Positions 18,149-26,124 of a DNA stretch of 64,000 nucleotides are shown here, piece by piece (the stretch's first letter is position 1; each line of letters starts with the position of its first letter). The notes under the pieces are model-generated. The model was not told the DNA's origin and ran no database searches. It saw nothing but the letters and a program-made list of their open reading frames with translations. Origin of the DNA: Candidatus Koribacter versatilis Ellin345 (GTDB lineage: Bacteria; Acidobacteriota; Terriglobia; Terriglobales; Acidobacteriaceae); contig NC_008009.1 of assembly GCF_000014005.1 (NCBI RefSeq), positions 1,674,001 to 1,738,000 on the forward strand, in the 5' to 3' direction. The position numbers were made by a program, and so were the translations under genes.

Positions 18149-20431
18149 GTGACCCCCAAGGTGGCTGCGCCGGAACCAATTCGTCCCCCCGACACTCGTC
18201 GCAAGCGGACGATTATTGCCATCGTCCTTGCTGTCCTCATCTTCGTCCTTTTCACCATCATCTTCTCGCAGGCGGCCTTCAACCTTACCTTCCTGCATCC
18301 CGATACTTCCCAGCAAACTCTCATCTTTGCGGCACTTTCAGCGCTGATTTTCCTGCTCTTCGTGGCGCTGGTGTTTGTGCTGCTGCGGAACCTGGTGAAG
18401 CTGTATTTCGACAGCCAGAGCCGGGTGTTTGGCTCGCGCTTCCGTACCAAGATGGTGCTTGGCGCCCTCGGGATTTCGCTCGGGCCGGTCATCATCATGT
18501 TCATCTTTGCCTATGGGCTGATGAACCGCTCGATTGACCGCTGGTTCTCCAAGCCGATTGAAGAGGTAAGAGCGCGCGCCGAGGGCGTGGCGTCGCTGCT
18601 GGCGAACTACGCGATTGCGAATGCGAATGCCGAAGCCCTGAGCATTGCGGAGGGCGTCGAGGTAGACAAGGCCTACCAAACCGGCAACTTTTCCAAGGTC
18701 GTAGAAGAGATGCGCCGTCACGAGGCGACGCTGCAGGGCGGCTTTTCCGTGGCTCTGCAAGACGACAACGCCGAGGCCGAGTTCCACGCTCCGCAGCCGT
18801 GGCGTCAGTTGCGGGCGCAGACGCCGGGAATTCTTGCGCCGCAACCGCCCGATCATCCGCACTCGATACAGATTGGCCAACGCGACTTCATGGTGGGTGT
18901 AGCGCCCATCGGCAAGAACGGCCGCATCCTGGTGGCGATTCCGCTGCCTGCAAATTACTCGCAGCAGTTGAAAGACATTGAGTTCAGCCAACAGCAGTAT
19001 TGGGAACTGCACCAGCAGCGCAAACTCATTCGCCGCACCTACATGGGGTTCCTGCTGCTGCTGACAGCGCTGGTATTGTTCGCCTCCACGTGGGTGGCGT
19101 TCTATTTGTCGAAGCTGGTGACGCGTCCGCTGGTGGCCTTGGCCGAAGCGACGCGCGAAATGGCGATGGGACGACTGGATTACCGCGTGGATGTGGCGGC
19201 GCAGGACGAACTCGGGGAGTTGGTGAAGTCGTTCAACAGCATGGCGGCGCAGATGGAGAGCAGCCGCGAAAAGATCGATGCTTCCACCCGAGAGCTTGCG
19301 ATGGCGAACGTCGAAATCGAGGAACGGCGTCGGTATCTTGAGACCATCCTCGAAACCATCCCGACCGGCGTGCTTTCACTGGATGCCCAGCGCCACGTTA
19401 CCCGCGTGAATACGGCATTCCGGCGGCTGGCGAGACTGTCAGAAGGCTATACGGCGAATCCAGGCACTACGCTGACAGACATTTTCCCCGAAGATGTGGT
19501 GCACGATCTGGAACACATGCTGCGTCGCGCCGATCGCATGGGCACGACCACCAGCCAGATGGAAGTCTCGACGCCACGTGTGCAGTTGAATGTGGCCATG
19601 ACGGTGTCGTCGCTGGACCCGCGGCCTCGAAATTCGGCATTCCGCCTCGGCTATGTGATCGTCGTGGAAGATCTTTCAGACTTGCTGAAGGCGCAAAAGC
19701 AGGCCGCATGGCGCGAAGTTGCGCGGCGCGTAGCGCATGAGATCAAGAACCCGCTGACGCCGATTGCGCTGGCCGCAGAACGCATTCGTCGGCATCTCGA
19801 CCGCGGGTTGCAGCCGGACGCAAATTCGCTGGCGGTGATCCACAGTTGCTCAGACACGATTGCAAGCTCTGTCGAAACGCTGCGCAACCTGGTGGACCAG
19901 TTCTCGGCGCTGGCGCGGTTCCCGGCATCGCAGCCGCAGGCGTCGGACATCAACGAGGTAGTGCAGAGTGCGCTGCTGATGTTTGAAGGAAGGCTGGAAG
20001 GGATTCGGGTCACAACCTTCCTCGCGCCCGATTTGCCGAAGGTGATGGCCGATCCCGCGGCGGTGAAGCGCGCCGTCGCAAACCTGGTGGACAATGCAGC
20101 CGAAGCACTGAACTCCTCCATGCTCCGCGAGATCCAGATCGCGACAAACCTCACGGGCAGCCGCGATATGGTGGAGATCGTCGTCGCCGACACTGGCCAC
20201 GGCGTGACCAGCGAGGTCAAAGAGAAGCTTTTCCTGCCGTATTTTTCGACGAAGCAGCGTGGAACCGGGCTGGGGCTTGCTATCGTGAGCCGCATCATCG
20301 AAGATCATCACGGAACGATTCGCGTGGAAGAGAACTCTCCTGTCGGCACCCGATTTATCGTGGAGTTGCCGGTAGCGCCGGAGAGCGCGATCGCGACAGC
20401 AGCCGAGCATGCACAACATTCTGATCGTTGA
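18149..20431 (+). CDS. NtrY-type sensor histidine kinase
   Basis: A 760-residue membrane kinase resembling NtrY. It has three N-terminal membrane spans (about 24-46, 55-85, 100-125), a long extracytoplasmic stretch, a fourth span (about 297-325), then HAMP, PAS (about 390-500) and HisKA with VARRVAHEIKNPLTPI (phosphoacceptor His530). The ATPase ends in GTGLGLAIVSRIIEDH. The start is a GTG at 18149; an alternative is the in-frame GTG four codons later. Its 3' end overlaps the following response regulator by 23 bases, so the two are a cognate pair. The signal is unknown. Confidence 0.88.
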   Translation: MTPKVAAPEPIRPPDTRRKRTIIAIVLAVLIFVLFTIIFSQAAFNLTFLHPDTSQQTLIFAALSALIFLLFVALVFVLLRNLVKLYFDSQSRVFGSRFRTKMVLGALGISLGPVIIMFIFAYGLMNRSIDRWFSKPIEEVRARAEGVASLLANYAIANANAEALSIAEGVEVDKAYQTGNFSKVVEEMRRHEATLQGGFSVALQDDNAEAEFHAPQPWRQLRAQTPGILAPQPPDHPHSIQIGQRDFMVGVAPIGKNGRILVAIPLPANYSQQLKDIEFSQQQYWELHQQRKLIRRTYMGFLLLLTALVLFASTWVAFYLSKLVTRPLVALAEATREMAMGRLDYRVDVAAQDELGELVKSFNSMAAQMESSREKIDASTRELAMANVEIEERRRYLETILETIPTGVLSLDAQRHVTRVNTAFRRLARLSEGYTANPGTTLTDIFPEDVVHDLEHMLRRADRMGTTTSQMEVSTPRVQLNVAMTVSSLDPRPRNSAFRLGYVIVVEDLSDLLKAQKQAAWREVARRVAHEIKNPLTPIALAAERIRRHLDRGLQPDANSLAVIHSCSDTIASSVETLRNLVDQFSALARFPASQPQASDINEVVQSALLMFEGRLEGIRVTTFLAPDLPKVMADPAAVKRAVANLVDNAAEALNSSMLREIQIATNLTGSRDMVEIVVADTGHGVTSEVKEKLFLPYFSTKQRGTGLGLAIVSRIIEDHHGTIRVEENSPVGTRFIVELPVAPESAIATAAEHAQHSDR

Positions 20432-21761
20432 TGACGAAGCCGCAATCCGCGAGACGCTGAAAGGCGTCCTTGAGGACGAGGGCTACAGCATTGCTACGGC
20501 TGAGACCGCCGAGCAGTGCCTGGACGGCCTGCGCCGCAAACCCTACGACGTGGTCCTGCTCGACATCTGGCTGCCCGGCATGGACGGCCTCGATGCACTG
20601 GAGAAGATCCAGGAAATCGAGGACCATCCCGAGGTCATCATGATCTCCGGCCACGGCACCATCGAAACCGCGGTGCGCGCAACGAAACTCGGTGCGTTCG
20701 ATTTCCTCGAGAAGCCGCTCTCGATTGATAAGACGCTGATCGTCATCAAGAACGCGCTCGACTCCAAGCGCATGCGCAGCGAGAACCTCGAACTTAAACG
20801 CCAGCTGCAATCGAAGAGCGTGATCGTCGGTGATTCGATCCCGATGAAAGCTTTGCGCCAGCAAATCGGCCTGATGGCCCCGACCAACGGACGCGTACTG
20901 ATCTACGGCGAGAGTGGCACGGGCAAAGAGCTGGCGGCGCGCGCCATCCACGCGCAGAGTTTGCGCAAGGACGCGATGTTCGTCGAAGTCAACTGCGCGG
21001 CAATTCCAGAAGACCTGATCGAGAGCGAACTCTTTGGGCACCGCAAGGGATCCTTCGCCGGCGCGACCACCGACAAGGAAGGGAAGTTCTTCAAGTCCGA
21101 CGGCGGCACGCTCTTTCTCGACGAAGTGGGCGACATGAGCCTGAAGACGCAGTCGAAGGTCCTCCGGACGTTGGACGAAGGCAAGTTCGAACCCGTCGGC
21201 AGCGATGAGCCGGTGCGGGTGGATGCGCGCGTGATCGCCGCTACCAATAAAGATCTGGAAGACGAAATCAACAAGGGCAATTTCCGCGAAGATCTTTTCT
21301 ATCGACTGAACGTCATTCCGTTCTACGTGCCCCCGTTGCGCGATCGTAAGGAAGACATCCCGCTCCTGGTGCGGCACTTCCTGCGCGAGATTTCGTCGCA
21401 GTACAACCGCCGTCCGAAAGAAATTACCGACGACGCAATCGATACCCTCATGCGCTACTCGTGGCCCGGCAATGTGCGCGAGTTGCGCAACGTGATCGAG
21501 CGCGTGGTCATCATGAATCCCACGGTGAGCAAGCTCGACCGCAAGCACCTGCCGCCGCTCGTCTATCGCGAGGGCTCGCGGCGCGGCTTTGGCGAGTTCA
21601 GCACTCTGCACCAGGCGCGCGCCGCCTACGAGCGCGACTACATCCTGAAAAAGCTCGATGAGAACCACGGCAACATCAGCCGCACCGCCGAGGTGCTCGG
21701 CCTTGAGCGCAGCCACATGTATCGCAAGATGAAGGCGCTCGGCATCGCGGTGAAGGAATAG
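20409..21761 (+). CDS. NtrX-like AAA+ response regulator with GSFAGA loop
   Basis: A 450-residue response regulator: receiver domain with Asp52 as phosphoacceptor, an AAA+ domain with Walker A GESGTGKE and Walker B GGTLFLDE, an arginine-finger region, and a Fis-type HTH (RTAEVLGLERSHMYRKMK). The sigma54-contact loop, normally GAFTGA, is GSFAGA here (residues 214-219, bases 21048-21065), so the key Thr is Ala. In characterised activators this Thr is needed for sigma54 remodelling; NtrX family members often have altered loops. It overlaps the kinase gene and is followed after 1 bp by a permease gene. Confidence 0.9.
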   Translation: MHNILIVDDEAAIRETLKGVLEDEGYSIATAETAEQCLDGLRRKPYDVVLLDIWLPGMDGLDALEKIQEIEDHPEVIMISGHGTIETAVRATKLGAFDFLEKPLSIDKTLIVIKNALDSKRMRSENLELKRQLQSKSVIVGDSIPMKALRQQIGLMAPTNGRVLIYGESGTGKELAARAIHAQSLRKDAMFVEVNCAAIPEDLIESELFGHRKGSFAGATTDKEGKFFKSDGGTLFLDEVGDMSLKTQSKVLRTLDEGKFEPVGSDEPVRVDARVIAATNKDLEDEINKGNFREDLFYRLNVIPFYVPPLRDRKEDIPLLVRHFLREISSQYNRRPKEITDDAIDTLMRYSWPGNVRELRNVIERVVIMNPTVSKLDRKHLPPLVYREGSRRGFGEFSTLHQARAAYERDYILKKLDENHGNISRTAEVLGLERSHMYRKMKALGIAVKE

Positions 21762-21762
21762 A

Positions 21763-22629
21763 GTGGCAACGCTCGCAACTCCAATGCCCGCGTGGCGCCG
21801 CGCCGCCGGCTACAACCCGCTCGCAACCGCAGGAGTCATCCTCGTCATATTCTTCGTCCTCTGTGCAATCTTCGCGCCGCTTCTCGCGCCCTACGATCCC
21901 GCACAGCTCAGCCTTCCCGCGCGATTGCAGACACCATCGCACGCACATTGGTTCGGAACGGATGAACTTGGCCGCGACCTACTCTCGCGTGTGATCTACG
22001 GCTCGCGCATCTCCATGCTCGTGGGAAGCTGCGTGGTCGCAGGATCGCTGTCCCTCGGCATCCTCTTCGGGTCGCTCGCGGGCTACTACGGCGGAAAGTT
22101 CGATCGCTTCTTCAACATCGTAGTGATGAACGCGTTCCTCTCGTTCCCGGGAATCCTGCTGGCAATCGCGTTCGTAGCGTTTCTCGGCCCTGGGATCTGG
22201 AACCTCATCTTCGCCCTCATCATCGGTGGCTGGGTGGGCTATGCGCGATTAGTACGCGCGCAAGTTCTCGCCGTGCGCGATCGCGAATACGTGGAAGCCG
22301 CGCGGGCACTCGGTGCAAGCGACTTCCGCATCATCACGCGTCACATCCTGCCCAACATTATTCAACCGGTGATTGTGCAGGCGGCAATCGGCATGGCCGG
22401 CGCAATTCTCGCCGAAGCCACGATGAGTTTCCTCGGCCTCGGCGTTCCGCCGCCGACAGCAAGCTGGGGCACCATGCTCAACGACGCCCGCTCGCATCTC
22501 TTCGACGCGCCGCACATCGTCATCTTTCCCGCACTCGCAGTAATGCTCGCGGTGCTCTCGTTCAACTTCATTGGCGACGCCCTGCGCGACTACCTTGATC
22601 CGCGCTCGCGGATGGAAGTGGGAATGTAA
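21763..22629 (+). CDS. ABC transporter permease, DppC/OppC family
   Basis: A 288-residue inner-membrane permease of the dipeptide/oligopeptide importer class. It has one N-terminal span (25-47), an OppC-type N segment ending HWFGTDELGRDLLSR, then five spans of the binding-protein-dependent transport domain with the EAA-like loop VEAARALGASDFRIITRHILPN. The GTG start lies one base after the upstream stop. No DppB partner, ATPase or substrate-binding protein is nearby, so it must pair with components encoded elsewhere. Its link to the two-component pair is unusual. Confidence 0.88.
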   Translation: MATLATPMPAWRRAAGYNPLATAGVILVIFFVLCAIFAPLLAPYDPAQLSLPARLQTPSHAHWFGTDELGRDLLSRVIYGSRISMLVGSCVVAGSLSLGILFGSLAGYYGGKFDRFFNIVVMNAFLSFPGILLAIAFVAFLGPGIWNLIFALIIGGWVGYARLVRAQVLAVRDREYVEAARALGASDFRIITRHILPNIIQPVIVQAAIGMAGAILAEATMSFLGLGVPPPTASWGTMLNDARSHLFDAPHIVIFPALAVMLAVLSFNFIGDALRDYLDPRSRMEVGM

Positions 22630-22779
22630 TTCTTCGTATCTACCCGATGAACGAAGTGTCATCGCAATCTCCCACCTTTGCGGTACCTAGAGTCGCGACA
22701 ATCGCAAGCTCCTCGTGTTTCCTCAACTGACACAAGAGACGGCCAACTCAACTAGGTCGACCGCTCAAGGGAGGAAGTT

Positions 22780-23112
22780 ATGAAGAGCAAAATCATCATC
22801 GGATTGGCAACCCTGGCGAGCCTGGCTATCCCATCGTTCGCGCAGCAAACCTACTGCCGACTGGATGGAGACGGTGACCGTCAGATCTGCACCACGCAGG
22901 GCTACGACGCCAACGGCAACTATTACCAGCGGAGTTTCTCGCAGCGGGTGACCAACGGCTACTACGGCAACGCGTACGAGCCGGGGTACTACAACGGCCG
23001 CTACTACGATCGCGATGCACGTAACCGTCGCGAGCTTGAGGAGCGCGAGCGACGAGAGCATGAGCGGCACGAGCGACGCGAACACCGCGGAGACCGCGAC
23101 GATTATCGCTAG
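22780..23112 (+). CDS. small secreted Tyr/Arg-rich protein
   Basis: A 110-residue protein with a clear signal peptide (MKSKIIIGLATLASLA, cut near SFA-Q). The mature part has two cysteines (in TYCR and QICT) suited to a disulfide, a Tyr/Gly/Asn-rich middle, and a highly charged tail of Arg, Glu and His repeats (residues 85-110). GGGAGG stands before the ATG, and a strong terminator follows. No family recognised. Periplasmic or extracellular. Confidence 0.75.
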   Translation: MKSKIIIGLATLASLAIPSFAQQTYCRLDGDGDRQICTTQGYDANGNYYQRSFSQRVTNGYYGNAYEPGYYNGRYYDRDARNRRELEERERREHERHERREHRGDRDDYR

Positions 23113-23136
23113 CTGAAATTTCAACGCTGGCGACGA

Positions 23137-23160
23137 GGCCCCACCGGGGAGGGTGGGGCC
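23137..23160 (+). terminator. rho-independent-like hairpin
   Basis: GGCCCCACC and GGTGGGGCC arms around GGGGAG, followed by TTGGTGTTT. It lies 25 bases after the small secreted protein gene and converges on the toxin gene, so it may serve both strands. Confidence 0.7.
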
Positions 23161-23167
23161 TTGGTGT

Positions 23168-23581
23168 TTACCCCTGCCACGGGTCAACGATGGCAACGCC
23201 CAGAGGCTGAAAGTGCTTCACGTTACGGGTCGCGACCGCCATGCCATGAACCAGCGCAGTGGCGGCAATGATCGCATCGCGATCTGACTGCGGATTTGGC
23301 ACGTGGAGTGCGGCGCATCGTTGAGCCACTTCAGTGTCCATTGCCAGGATGCGACCGTCAAACGCGGGCAAAACATGCTTGTTCATCCAACTTCGAAGTA
23401 CCGCACCTTGCTTCGGATCGCGCCGCTCAACCAGCAGAATGCCGAGTTCCAATTCCAATATTGAAATCGCTGACAGAAATAAGCTGGCAGCCGGGAGTGC
23501 CTGTGCCCACGTTCTCACGTTGCGATTTGCTTTCGTACCTTTTCTTAACTCAGAAACCACATTGGTATCGAGGATGTGCAT
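23168..23581 (-). CDS. vapC: PIN-domain toxin, VapC family
   Basis: Predicted Mg-dependent ribonuclease toxin. In 137 residues the PIN-domain acidic residues are in place: LDTNVVSE at the N-terminus (Asp5), a central Glu in SILELELG, and the C-terminal SDRDAIIAATA block with paired Asp, followed by VATRNVKHF. Its ATG overlaps the antitoxin stop (ATGA), the usual arrangement. VapC toxins typically cleave tRNA or rRNA; the target here is unknown. Confidence 0.9.
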   Translation of the reverse strand: MHILDTNVVSELRKGTKANRNVRTWAQALPAASLFLSAISILELELGILLVERRDPKQGAVLRSWMNKHVLPAFDGRILAMDTEVAQRCAALHVPNPQSDRDAIIAATALVHGMAVATRNVKHFQPLGVAIVDPWQG

Positions 23582-23838
23582 CAGTCGAGATCCACCGGTT
23601 TGTGAAGGTCGCCACGCAGGCGAGGTGGCTCGAATTCAATTGCTGCGGCCTCCGGCATCGCCAGCAGCTCCGCGACGCTCTGTTGTGTCCCCGTGATTCG
23701 TTCGTATTCCTCCGCCGTGAGCAGTACGTGCGACGGCCGCCCGCGATCAGTAATGAAGACGGGTCCCTTCTTCGCCGCTCGCTTCGCCTTGCCGGTGTCC
23801 TGGTTGAACTCTCGGCTGGATAGTTTTGTGATGGCCAT
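23581..23838 (-). CDS. Phd/YefM-family antitoxin
   Basis: An 85-residue antitoxin partner of the PIN toxin. The N-terminus (SSREFNQDTGKAKRAAKKGP, then VFITDRGRPSHVLLTAEEYE) is the classic Phd/YefM DNA-binding fold. The Pro-rich acidic tail probably wraps the toxin. The ATG at 23838 is chosen over one 8 codons upstream because it gives the canonical MAITKLSSREF start. It is translationally coupled to the toxin. A 16-bp palindrome directly upstream is the probable autoregulatory operator. Confidence 0.88.
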   Translation of the reverse strand: MAITKLSSREFNQDTGKAKRAAKKGPVFITDRGRPSHVLLTAEEYERITGTQQSVAELLAMPEAAAIEFEPPRLRGDLHKPVDLD

Positions 23839-23855
23839 AATGCCGCAGCTCCAAC

Positions 23856-23871
23856 GTAGCAACGTTACTAC
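23856..23871. promoter_or_regulatory. palindromic operator of the toxin-antitoxin operon
   Basis: GTAGCAACGTTACTAC is a 16-bp near-perfect palindrome (one mismatched pair) located 18-33 bases before the antitoxin ATG. A minus-strand TAGAAT, a fair -10 box, abuts it at 23877-23872. The position fits antitoxin autorepression; the -35 box is poor. Confidence 0.5.
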
Positions 23872-23951
23872 ATTCTATCGCAAACAGCGATCTCGAGGGA
23901 CGCCATCGTCGAAAAACCCGGAAATCATTGATCCTACGCCAAATACACTCC

Positions 23952-23980
23952 TTGACAATCGCAGATTGCAATATTAATAT
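23952..23980 (+). promoter_or_regulatory. strong sigma70 promoter of the XRE gene with repeat operator
   Basis: TTGACA (23952-23957) and TAATAT (23975-23980) are 17 bases apart. ATCGCA words at 23958 and 23979, 21 bp (two helical turns) apart, flank the -10 box, and GATTGC/GCAAATC half-sites form an imperfect palindrome. This suggests repression by the encoded regulator. Confidence 0.65.
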
Positions 23981-24004
23981 CGCAAATCGTAATAGAGAAC
24001 TTCT

Positions 24005-24508
24005 ATGAGACTTGGAGAAAAAATCCGCTACCTCCGCGAGGTCGAAGGCACCCTTCGCGGCATGGATCGTGAAATGACCCAGCAGGAACTGGCCAAAGCG
24101 ATCCGTGAAGAAGCCGGGCAGTCGATCAGCCAGTCGTATTTGTCGCAGATCGAGAGTGGCGCGCGGCCGCACCTCACCAACCAGACGCGACTCTTGCTGG
24201 CGCGCTTCTTCAAGGTGCACCCCGGCTACCTTGTGGACGACCCCGAGGGATACCACGAGTTCCTCATGTCCGACATGCGCGTGATGGAGGACCAGTTGGA
24301 TCTCTGGCTGATCAGCGGGGCGGAGAAGTTTCGTCGAGATCCGAAGACGGCGCACGCGTTGTTGCAGTTGGCGAAGCATCCGGACTCGCGGCGATGCCTG
24401 GTGCTGTTGAGTCACATTCTCGAGACTCCGGATTTGGTGGAACGGCTGTTGGAAGTTTTGCAGAGCAATCCGCGCAAGCCGGAAACCGGGTTGGCAACGT
24501 TTGGGTAG
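24005..24508 (+). CDS. XRE-family transcriptional regulator
   Basis: A 167-residue regulator. Residues 1-75 form a helix-turn-helix of the XRE type: EMTQQELAKAI, then SQSYLSQIESGARPHLT as recognition helix and following turn. An insertion (GTLRGMDR and EEAGQS) makes it slightly longer than the lambda-repressor type. Residues 80-160 are helical and probably mediate dimerisation or ligand sensing. It sits just before the NfeD/flotillin/PspA genes, with only 15 bp to the next start, so it is likely co-transcribed with them and may regulate them. Confidence 0.85.
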   Translation: MRLGEKIRYLREVEGTLRGMDREMTQQELAKAIREEAGQSISQSYLSQIESGARPHLTNQTRLLLARFFKVHPGYLVDDPEGYHEFLMSDMRVMEDQLDLWLISGAEKFRRDPKTAHALLQLAKHPDSRRCLVLLSHILETPDLVERLLEVLQSNPRKPETGLATFG

Positions 24509-24523
24509 TGCTGGAGCGCACGT

Positions 24524-25138
24524 ATGAGTTGGGCAGCGTTTTATCTCGTCTGTTTTCTCGTCGGGCTGGTCATGAGCGTGTTTGCCGTGGTGTCGGGAAG
24601 CGTGCATATGCCGCACGGACACTTCCACTTTGGGCACGGTGGATTTCATGCGCATGGCCACGCGGGCGGCGGAGGAGCGAAGGGTGGCGTTTCGGTCTTC
24701 AACTTCGCGACGCTCATGGCCTTCCTGGCGTGGTTCGGTGGCGCGGGGTATCTGCTGACGGTGCATGAGCAGACGCTCGGATCGTGGATCGTGCTGCTCG
24801 CGACCGTCGCGGGCCTACTCGGCGGCTCGCTGGTGTTCCTGTTCATGGCCAAGGTGCTGATGAAAGACAGCGGCGACCTCGATCCGGCCGACTACGAAAA
24901 GATTGGCGTCCTCGGACAGCTCTCGAATCCGATTCGCGAAGGCGGCACCGGCGAGTTGGTCTTTGTGCAGGAAGGCGTGCGCCAGGTATGCGGAGCGCGC
25001 AGCGAGACCGGCGAAGCGATTCCGAAGGGAACCGAAGTTGTGGTGACGAAGTATGAAAGCGGAATTGCCTATGTGCGCCGATGGGATGAGTTGGAAGCCT
25101 CGTTGACGCAGTCGTCGCAGTCGCAGGACGGAAAGTAA
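24524..25138 (+). CDS. NfeD-like membrane protein
   Basis: A 204-residue membrane protein. The first span is residues 3-25, followed by a His/Gly-rich loop (about 28-50, six His), then two spans (about 62-80 and 86-112). A C-terminal soluble domain (about 120-195) resembles the OB-fold of NfeD proteins (GVLGQLSNPIREGGTGELVF, KGTEVVVTKYESGIAYV). NfeD proteins are usual partners of flotillins, and a flotillin is encoded 1 kb downstream. The His-rich loop may bind metal. Confidence 0.72.
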   Translation: MSWAAFYLVCFLVGLVMSVFAVVSGSVHMPHGHFHFGHGGFHAHGHAGGGGAKGGVSVFNFATLMAFLAWFGGAGYLLTVHEQTLGSWIVLLATVAGLLGGSLVFLFMAKVLMKDSGDLDPADYEKIGVLGQLSNPIREGGTGELVFVQEGVRQVCGARSETGEAIPKGTEVVVTKYESGIAYVRRWDELEASLTQSSQSQDGK

Positions 25139-25149
25139 GCGGAGAAATT

Positions 25150-26061
25150 ATGAGTAAGGGTTGGAAAATCGCGTTGCTGGTGCCCTGGCTGGGGCTGGTC
25201 GCGATGGTCTACGAGATCTGGAGCGTCTACGACCGTCTGCCGGCGGTGATCGCCTCGCACTTCAACGCGGCGGGCGTGCCCAACGGATGGGCGCCCAAGG
25301 GACAGTTCTTCACCGTCATCGTGCCGATCGCGTTTGGCTTGCTGTGCCTGTTCACCTTTCTTGCTAGCCGCTTCGATCAGAAGAGCGGGCTCGCGTGGGC
25401 CTGCCTCACCTTCGAGTACTGGGGCATTGGGCTGTTCGTGATGCTGACGCATGCGACCTTGAAGGTCGCGCTGAAAGAAGCGACGACACTCGATTTCCCG
25501 ATTGGCATCTGGAGCATTCTCTTCGGCGTGGTGCTGGTGGTTGGCGAAGTCGTGCGAATCCAGGGCGTGAAGAAACGTGCTGACGCGGATGGCGGGCAGC
25601 TTATTGCGGAATTTGTGCACAACTCGAGCACGCTGGGCGGAGTTTTCAGCGTGGTTGCGCTGGCCATGATTGGCGGTGGGTTCCTTCTGCCGGCGGTCGG
25701 GCCGGCGCGGGGAGTTCTAGCGACAGTAGGCGTGATCCTCCTGGCGTGTGCCATCTGGGCTTGGACAGGATTTCAATATCGCATCACGACCGCCGGTGTG
25801 GAGATACGTTCGCTCGGCATGCCGTTCCGGTTTATCCCGGCAACGGACATCCAGACATTTGAAGCGCGCGCCTGCAATCCGCTGACAGATTTTGGTGGAT
25901 GGGGAATTCGCGGCATCGGCAAGATGCGCGCCTATATCTGGGGCGGCAATCGTTGCGTGCACATTCGCACCCACGCTGGTGATGAGATTTATCTCGGCCT
26001 GGCAGAAGCCGACCGCATGGTCCGCGAACTCGAGCCGATGGTGCCGGTAGTGAGGCATTGA
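25150..26061 (+). CDS. DUF1648-like multi-span membrane protein
   Basis: A 303-residue membrane protein. The first span (7-25) is followed by LPAVIASHFNAAGVPNGW, the hallmark of DUF1648. Further spans lie at about 55-75, 85-105, 120-140, 165-190 and 195-215. The C-terminal 85 residues are soluble and beta-rich (PH-like, RITTAGVEIRSLG). It sits between the NfeD-like and flotillin genes on the same strand. The role is unknown; context suggests membrane-stress or microdomain function. Confidence 0.72.
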   Translation: MSKGWKIALLVPWLGLVAMVYEIWSVYDRLPAVIASHFNAAGVPNGWAPKGQFFTVIVPIAFGLLCLFTFLASRFDQKSGLAWACLTFEYWGIGLFVMLTHATLKVALKEATTLDFPIGIWSILFGVVLVVGEVVRIQGVKKRADADGGQLIAEFVHNSSTLGGVFSVVALAMIGGGFLLPAVGPARGVLATVGVILLACAIWAWTGFQYRITTAGVEIRSLGMPFRFIPATDIQTFEARACNPLTDFGGWGIRGIGKMRAYIWGGNRCVHIRTHAGDEIYLGLAEADRMVRELEPMVPVVRH

Positions 26062-26124
26062 AAAGTTTCGGCGGGCGCTTGCAGGCCCGTGTTGTAGAGA
26101 CGTGATATTCGCCGAAGGGGGCGT

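Noticed and set aside
20355-21716. 453-codon minus-strand frame across the NtrX-like gene
   Set aside because: It is antisense to a well-supported AAA+ regulator and shows no motifs.
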